This document shows, piece after piece, positions 39,701-48,700 of a DNA stretch of 64,000 nucleotides. Position 1 is the first letter of the stretch. Every line of letters starts with the position of its first letter. Position numbers and translations under genes: made by a program. The stretch covers positions 13,353,979 to 13,417,978 of the forward strand of contig CM037843.1 in the NCBI GenBank assembly GCA_021234535.1, in the 5' to 3' direction. The notes beneath the pieces were generated by a model. That model saw only the letters and a list, made by a program, of their open reading frames with translations, ran no database searches and was not told where the DNA came from. Source of the DNA: Stichopus chloronotus. Its lineage: Eukaryota; Echinodermata; Holothuroidea; Aspidochirotida; Stichopodidae.

Positions 39701-42700
39701 ATTAACTTTCCAACAGAATGAAAAATCAACTTCTTCTGCTTTCCCCATCAGATTTGATGGTGATCAGATGAAAAATGGTGCCACCATAACCATACATTTA
39801 ACTAAATATTTTGAGTTTTCCATTCTTCTGTTTCTACATGTGGCATTGTAAATGAGTCCACAACTCTGATACTTTTTTAGGGGTTCATGCCCCCGTGCCC
39901 TCCCCCTTAGCTATGGTCTGGGTCAAAATGCTCCTCTGAGAACTAAGATGAGTCTTCACTGTCATCCTTTGTGGTGTTGTTACTCACTGTTTTTGTTCTT
40001 TGGGGACACACTTGCTAGAAGCGGCCAAAAGTAATGACACCGAATTGCAAGATCCCTGGGGGATGAAAGAAAGAGAAGATGGTCGGGAACACTGCTGATG
40101 TAATATCTTCAAAGCAGACTTGATGACTCATTAATGCTAATGTTGGTGTCCAATTATCATTTACAAAATAGCAAGGCCTCCCGTAGAAGGCACCAGCTTC
40201 TTTCGTAAGACTGCTGACTTACCAACAAATCCATAACAAAAGCTGTGAATTTACACTAGCATAGAGGTAATAACTTTCCATCATGAGGCAAAGCAATTTA
40301 CAATTCTGTGCTACTGGAATGATGAAACCCCTGTTTTGATAACCTAACAGATTTGACTGTCATGATGCTGTAATGGTGTCATTGTGCTGTAATGGTGTCA
40401 TTGCGCTGTAATGGTGTCATTGCGCTGTAATGGTGTCATTGCGCTGTAATGGTGTCACTGTGATGATATGCTGTTTACTTCAATACAAAATATCTTGCGC
40501 ATTTCCAGTGAAAAGAGTGAATATCTTCATTTCCAAGGGCAAGTCAAACACACAAAATTCGTTTTTTTCTTATTCCGTGTTTCAAAAGCACTGCCCCCAT
40601 CTCAAGGAAAAGGACGGAAGATAAAATTCATCAAATGCAATGAAAGTTACAGATCAAGTCTGGTTCGATTATCGCAGCTAAAATCTCTCATGCAAATGTT
40701 AATTTTTCTTGTAGTGAACTTGACCCTGAATTAGTACCTTTCTCATGTTCGTCACTTTGGAATAAACCCTCGACAGCGTACTTACCAACTCCTTCATTCT
40801 TCTGATGATTTTCTCGGCATATTCTGGGGGGATTAATAAAGTTCAAGGTGTTTGGAGATATTTTAAGCCAGATTTTATTCCACCTTTAGGTGCTAACAAA
40901 TGAGTCATCACCTCACTGACTGTATTAAACTATACAGATGAGAGATTTCCGTTCGCTTCGTCGTTTTTTTTCTAATCTACAATCCATTTAGGATTGTAAT
41001 AATGCTTGCATAACGTTATGAATATACATTGAAATGCTACAGGATTTGGAATGCTTAATCCTGAGTGATGCACATTTTTTTCAAAAGCTTTTGGTGACTC
41101 AGTCACTATCAGACTCTTTTGTTTATCAAACAATAAAAAAAGAGAAAGATGATTTCATATCAGGATAAAAGGCAAAATGCAGAAACTGGCAAGGTCAGTC
41201 AAGACATCATGAAATTACCTTCATCAGCTCTTCTGAGTGAGGCTTGAAGGGCTACAGTGTGAGGGCTACTATGTAGGTCCCAACTCTATCATCTGGTCCA
41301 TGTATCGGTTCAACTTATCAAAGGGCTGTGGAGACAAGGGAGGGATATATTTACAAGTAAAAAATATCAAGAAAATGAAAGGGAATGAGAGGTACAAAAT
41401 AAGGTACTACAGAAAAGAGGTGGATCAATGAAAAGAAACAAGAGATGGGGATGGCAAAAATGGGAAGATAGGGGTAAACTGAGGGTATGAAAGACAGACA
41501 AAGAGATAAGAGGGGTGGACAAGGAGATGCTAGATACACCAGGGGATGGAGAGGTAGAAAAGGGTATGGGAGGGTAGTCAAGGGGTGGGAAGGTAGACTA
41601 GGGGATGGGAGGGGAGACAAAGGAATGACAGGGCAGAAAGGGGGATGGGAGAATGGAATAGTAGATGGTGGTAGACAAGGAGACTTGGGGGGTAGACATG
41701 GTGTGGCAGGAATGAACAAATGGATGAATAGACAAGGAAAAAGGGGAAGGGGTGAGGAGAAAGGAATAGGGAGAGAAAGGGATGAGGAGACAAGCAGGGA
41801 AGGGGTATGATGGGAAGAGAATAAAGAATGTAAATTAATAGCTTGCCCCACATATAACAAGATGAATCTATGTAAGACTATATATTCCTACCATATGGTT
41901 CAGAACCGCATGGTCCACAAAGAAATTGCCTTGGTTGAATGTTTCATCTGGAACAAGATTCCTGTCTTCTTTGAGGTTGGTGAAAAGTTTGACAGTCTCA
42001 AAGGCTGCTTCATCCAACCCCCTTGCCATGAGGCTCAGGCAGAGGTTGATGGTATCTGTCAAAGGTAAAGAGAGAGGAAAACTTTGTTGTGGAGCAATGC
42101 ATGCCAACTTTGAGAAACTCAGATAAGACAATTTTGACAACAAATGTATGCTATAGATCCAAGCTGAAACAGGGAGGCCACACTGGGTGAGTGGAGAGGA
42201 AAGAACTCAGAACTCAGAAAAAGTCTCACCTGGTATAAATCCTGAGGAAATGTCCGCCTTACTCAGAATCTATCAAAGCAAAGAAAATGCAACAAATAAC
42301 ACTTTACTGAGAAGTCTCTTAGCAATGAAGAGAATTATCTCCACATAATCAGTGATTTCAGGGATGTTTATGATGTCATATAATGTATGATAAAATATTT
42401 TTTTATGTTGTAATATAATGCAATATAAAACAGAAGAAACCACCAGAAAGGTCACAAAAGGAGTCACTGTAGGATCAGTTGGTATACACTATGGCAGAGA
42501 GGCAGTTACGCGCATCAAACTTTGGTTGAAAATCAGGGATATGCAATAACTCAAAAATTCAGCAAATTTTCTCTTCACAAATTTCCAAGTATCTTTTCGA
42601 GATCTCTTTCCTGATCCCATTTGCATCATAACCTGCAGGTGGAGGGTACTGTTGTAATGGAGAAGGTCATATTAGCTTTAGATGGCCAACACTGGGGCAG

Positions 42701-45700
42701 CAGTTTATGATATCAGACAACATGAAGCAAGACACATTACAAAAACCTTTTCTGAAAGTTTGCAGGACCTGGTCAGAAGCAAACAACTATTGCCCTTCAA
42801 TACATGGCATCAGCAACAGAAAGAATCATCTCAGGTTTTAGTTAAAATTGCACACCACAACTGAACTTAGTGTGGTGTTTTCAACTCAAATATACCATAA
42901 TGTAACTACTTAAATGAGATACCTATGCTACCACTGGCTACAGTCGCTCATTAAATCTTTGTCAAGCAAGTGGGGTCAGGGGTGAAAAAGACAGACAAGG
43001 GTGAGAAAGTGGTAACGCCTTCAGCAGCAGGTTTTCGATGAGAAGCTTAAAGTATTGGTCAGCTGGTTAGAGGTGAAGGCAACAATTCATCTTTTAGTAA
43101 ATGCTGATTTTGATTTTCCCTTTCATTTTCTGAATTTAGATTGATTTCTGTTTGAAGATGAAAATTTTCCACTTTGTTGTGTGTTGTTTACTTTGAATAT
43201 TGCACAAATAAGCACTGTGAAACATGCATTGTTTAATAAATATAATGAAACATGTTTGTCATTGAAATGCGTTGACATTTCTGGTGGGATTATAGAGTCC
43301 TGGATTACAATTAAAAGACATGATATTCAATCCATCATGATGGAAAAATACTGAAATTACTACACAGTTGGACACTTTCAATTTTGCACATGATTTTTTT
43401 TCTTTTTAACTTTTAGTGTTTTTCATTGCTACATTATAATCTCCATTATCTTTTTTCTTCATTTTCCATAAACAGGTAACTATTGTCTTTAGAAGGAGGC
43501 ACATACTAATTTTAAACAATGTCACAAACTTTCACAATCAGAGCAGATCAGACTAAAAACAATGACATCACCAACATCGGTACCTTTGTTAGTTGATCTC
43601 CATTTCCACTGATAGCCAGGGAGTAGGCGACGCTAAGAATGTGTCGTGTGCTGAGCACTATCCTCCTGAGATTCTGCCTCTTCCATGATCTTTACCAGAG
43701 AAATGGTTACAAATAAGGAAAAAACTTCAAAGGAAATGGAAACTTTCATCTGCAAAATGGTGAAGTTTCATCTGTGAAATCATGACGTTTACACTAGGGA
43801 AGGCTCATGCTCTGAAATGCGTTTCAATGTCAAAAAAAGAAAAAAAACTGGTTACCCACTAAATTTCAAATCGAAACGTTTGTACCCAGAGACCCTAGTG
43901 AAACCACCTGGACCGGTGGCCAACCAAATGTCACCAAGACGTCAAACACTTTTTCAAAATGACGACTTCCAGCGAATGAATAACTACACCATAGTAGAGA
44001 TGCAACATTTAAATATATCGAAAAGAAAACCTGCAAGTTGCTCTAATTTCAGCTGTCGGCACTCTTTACTCAATTTGTAAGGAAACAGACTGTAATGATG
44101 GAAATTTGTAATGAAGCAAACATTCATTCAGAAGATCCTTAAAGTAGCAAAGTACTAACTCTACTACCTTGTAGGCATTTTTGGCACAAGGCCATTTGGT
44201 AGAGAACCAATTTCTAACAGGAGGTTCTTTGGCACCTCGATTAAAAAATATATCAATTGTTGACTGTTTCTTGAATTGATATTACTAAACCTTATGAGGA
44301 CTAATTTTACTCCAGTGTGCTTAATGGATGTACATGACATGAATACAGACATCCTTGTAAATCCAGCAAGTCTTTCCCTTTGACGTAGACTGTTCATTAA
44401 TATTATCAGTGCCTAGATTTAGAAATAGGTCACATTATCCTTTTGATCATGCACATTTTATTCTGTGAGTGAGTTTTCAAATTCAGGGATAACATACACA
44501 AACACATAGCAAATCACTGCCACAGCTGAAAATTACACACAAAACTGGTCATGTGGCATTTGTGACATCAGTTTCGGCAAGATCGGTTCTCTTACCTTTT
44601 CTATTTCTTCAGTTGCTCCATTTTCAGCGTAGGCAGCCATGAGAGTTGTATAGGTATCTGCACTTGGTTCTAACCCTACAGACCTGTGAAAAAAAGAAGA
44701 TACTGACAGCATTACACGGCATTTTTGTGTTCTTTTGTCACTTCACTTTCTCTGTTGAGGATTTTATCCCCATACAGACCTATTTTGGAATTTCCAGGTT
44801 CGGGTTCTTCTACAATGCATTGTATGTATGTAGATGCACTCCACATCTACATGCATGGAATTCAATGTGAATGCTACAGTTTGAAGAGAGTTTCAAGTAA
44901 GCATAGGAGCCACTTATTCATGCACAAACGTGTGGTAGGCAGCTGTGCTCTATACATACATTAACATACACCTACACAGCAAACACACACCTATGTGCAA
45001 GTGCACGCAAATACATCTGAGTACACACATGAAGGAAATGGATTCTCTGGAATTTCCACAGCGATATGTTTTCCCTTCACAAAGCTGTGTCAATAAATGA
45101 ATGCTACATTTCGAATGAGCAATAAAGTCAAAGATTAAAAACATGCAAAATTATCAATACAAGATCACAGTTTAGCAAATTGGCAAGAGTTCTGATTTTT
45201 TTAATTTAAACACACAAAGAGGCGCTCTTCTTACATACCTCATGACATCCAGGATGTTTCTCGCATTTTCCATGTCCCTGGAAAGACAAAAAAAAGGGTC
45301 CATTCATTTACTTGTTGACTTGTACTCACCCTACATTAATGTACATAGACACAATAAACAAAAATCACATCTCATCAACAAAATCCACTTCTTTACACAG
45401 AGACCGAGAAATTACATTTCAAGAGAACAAAATGACATCACATTAAAAGAAGAGATGACATCATAGGATGAAACAAAGGGATGTTTGACAAATACTTGTA
45501 AAAAGTGACATATTTATATTTACACATTCACAAAGTTTTGTGAAGGACTTGTAGACTTTTGTTCAGACTCAGTTGACCTCCACGAAAGCAATAAGGGATC
45601 ATCTACTGAACCAAACTGTTTCCTGCATGCAAACTTTGAAGTTCAAGCAAGTTTCCCTTCTGGAGATACTGCCTTTATAACAAGCAAACTTCTAGATGTA

Positions 45701-48700
45701 GATTATTCAAAATGGGTAAAATGGGCTAAAGAAATATTCTTCTTTCATATTTACTCTCCATAGCAGGTCAAAGTGCCTGCAACTCAGTGTGAGGGTCTAG
45801 GGTCTATACTTACTTTGACCTTGCATGACCAGTTATCAATGAATTGAATACTCCTTCTGTTACTGGAAGGTCCTTGCTCTTCATAAACTCCAAGATTTGG
45901 GTTGCACCAGGTATGTCCCCTTTCAGACAATATGCACTGATTAATCTTTGATAGGTCACCTGCAAAGGGGAGAAAACTGAAGTGTGAGACACATAAAGCT
46001 AAAAAAAAATGCCACTGGCAAGACAAACCTGTTACCTGAAGAAAACCAGACAAAACCAGCTACAAATGGTTTGACAAATATACATATTGAAATATGCAAA
46101 GCATAAACACTTTAAAACATTACTCTTGAAAATGGTTGCTTGGAAGAGGGGGGGGGGAGGGTCAATACCATGGATACAAGCAAGTAGTTGGCAACACATG
46201 AAAGTCTTATACCAGGGAATAATTTTATGTTTAAATTTCATGTAGCATTCTGGGGCATTTTTTAGGTCTTTGGGAAACTATTGATGAAAATGCACAAGTT
46301 ACGCATACAGAAAATTTGCTACAGATTTCTCATTTGTGAAGCAATTGAGCATGTTCATTTTGAAAATTGTGACGCGATACTGGATAAATTGATCCCTGTT
46401 ATACTACTACATTTCTTCACAGATAGATAGCCTTTTGTCTTTACCAACAGGAGAGAAAATACAAGAGCCCAAGGGCACTTAGTTTCCTTGTACATGAATA
46501 TACGTACTGTGAAATGTATGCTGGACTCTCATAAACATCAAGGATGTCATTTTTAATTATTGAAACAAACTGAAGATGCTGAGTACTACGATATAAAGCA
46601 ACAGGGATTCAAACTACAAAATACAGAAAAACAGTGGGCTATGCAATAGTTCAGCCTCACAGTATTTGTTTGCTCCAACTGGTGATGTAAACTTCATTTA
46701 TCAAACAAAGCACAAACAGTTGTGAATCTTCCATTTAGAGCGATTCACCATAAAGCTCATTGCATTTATGCATCTTTCAAGTTCACAATCCAAAAATGAC
46801 AGCATGCCCAAGAGGAGGCTGCTAGAGTCTAACTTCCACTGGTAAGAACACCAGCTAAATTAATTTCTTTTATTGTGTGTTGCCCACCTTACTAATTAAA
46901 AGCCATTTACATCAGTGCACGCATCACCAATGAAGCACAAGAACGTAAACTGATCAAGCCAAACTTGCTTGGTATAACCACCTACAGAACTTCCTATAGC
47001 ACTGCTGTGAACATCCTGTGTTTTCGACTATTGGGAACACTTTCCACTGAAAATTAAGACCAAAGATCCACTCCCCGCCAATACTCTTCATGACCTCGAT
47101 GGTGACAGCCATTATTTTGAACAATTGTCTCACCCTGTTGGGCTCAACGTTATCCTGTTCCATGCTTGCCAAGAATTCAGTTGGTTTGAAGTCGTGCTCA
47201 TTTTGCAGGTAAACTTTCAGTAGTGCATTGTAGTGACTGGCATCAAATTTTGTTCCTGATTAATTAAACAAAAGACATAAAAGAAATTAACCACATTCTA
47301 ACTGTTGCAAACAGATGAAGCAATCTCAGTGAAAATCAGCAAAAACTAAATGTGACTGTTCAGATAAAAATTTGGAGATATGCCTCTAACCTTCAGAAAT
47401 AGTTTTGTTCAATTCAAAGACCCTACTTAAATTTTAGTGGAATGCTCCTTCAAAGAAGACGGAAAAAAACTGGTTGCAGGTGACAATAATCCTGGATTTG
47501 TGACATTTTTTGCAGAGCAGGAAGGAGCAGAAACATCCTTAACAACAAAGATGCAAACCAAGTAATAGTACTGTGGCTGCCTAAGGTAGATCGTTTGGTG
47601 ACCATGAGGGAAAGTCCCCCAAATCCAATGACATTAGGTTATATTTTCAGACTGAAACAAAGTCAAAATGCAAGCCAAACATTTATGTTATGAAATGAAT
47701 ACTGGATACTTGTATCAAACCACATGGAGATATGAAATTCTGCAGGCCAAGTGGAGTTAATCACAGGACCCCTGTGTGCTTACCAAACTCCTTTAACTTC
47801 TCCCAGAAGGTGTGAACCAGGTCTGTTCTCTCCTTTGGCTGAACCTCTGGTAATAAAGACCCACAGCTTCTGATCAAAAGCAGGGACTGATTCGATGTTG
47901 CAACACCTACAGTCCAACAGAAAGAAAGGAACAAAATCCATGAAAACATCATCTTCAGCAAAATATTGGACAGTATTCAAAGGAGGATAGGCAATTTTGA
48001 GAGAGACTATATTGTGCTTCATGTAGTATTCCAGCAAACAAGCCCAAGCAACATTAACCACATTTACTGGATCTGATAAAACAAGTTCAAATTCTCTCTT
48101 AAGTAGAAGCCAACCCACTACAAACTAGGGTATATGATTATTCAAACATCAGTTTCACAGTATTTAACATCTTCGACATTCTCAAAATGTACAAATGATT
48201 CAGTACCATGACAACGATGAGTTCAGCCTTGGGAGCAAGTTAGCTTAAAAAAACACAGGTCTAATAAATGCCGGTAAACTCACAAAAAAGATAGATATGA
48301 AAGGCTTACACAATCTTATTCATAAAACAATTGACAGTTTTAATGCAGCTCTTAAAATCTTCATTTTTGTACTTTCTTTTCGCACAGAGCCTACCTGAAG
48401 ATGAACTTCACTATATTCATGACAATGTGTAAAACCAGTCGCAATGTAATGAGCCAATTGGGACATGTGTCATTTCAAAATATTTTGAACTGTTTCTGTC
48501 TCCACTTGTTTAAACTACATACAACAGGTGACTGTTAACCACATGCATAAAACAGTGATAAAATAAATACGTGTTTGACAGTATGGTGAGAAAAATAATG
48601 TGTTGTACCTTATCACATTCAACTGACCTAGCTTACAGACTTCATCAAATACAACCTGGAGTTGATTCCTTGTTATCCTCCCTGTTCTTCTAACCATGTC

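Noticed and set aside
41351..41860. 169-codon minus-strand and 107-codon plus-strand frames
   Set aside because: They are Pro/Ser/Leu-rich and Gly/Arg-rich translations of the purine minisatellite. Low complexity alone explains the absence of stops.
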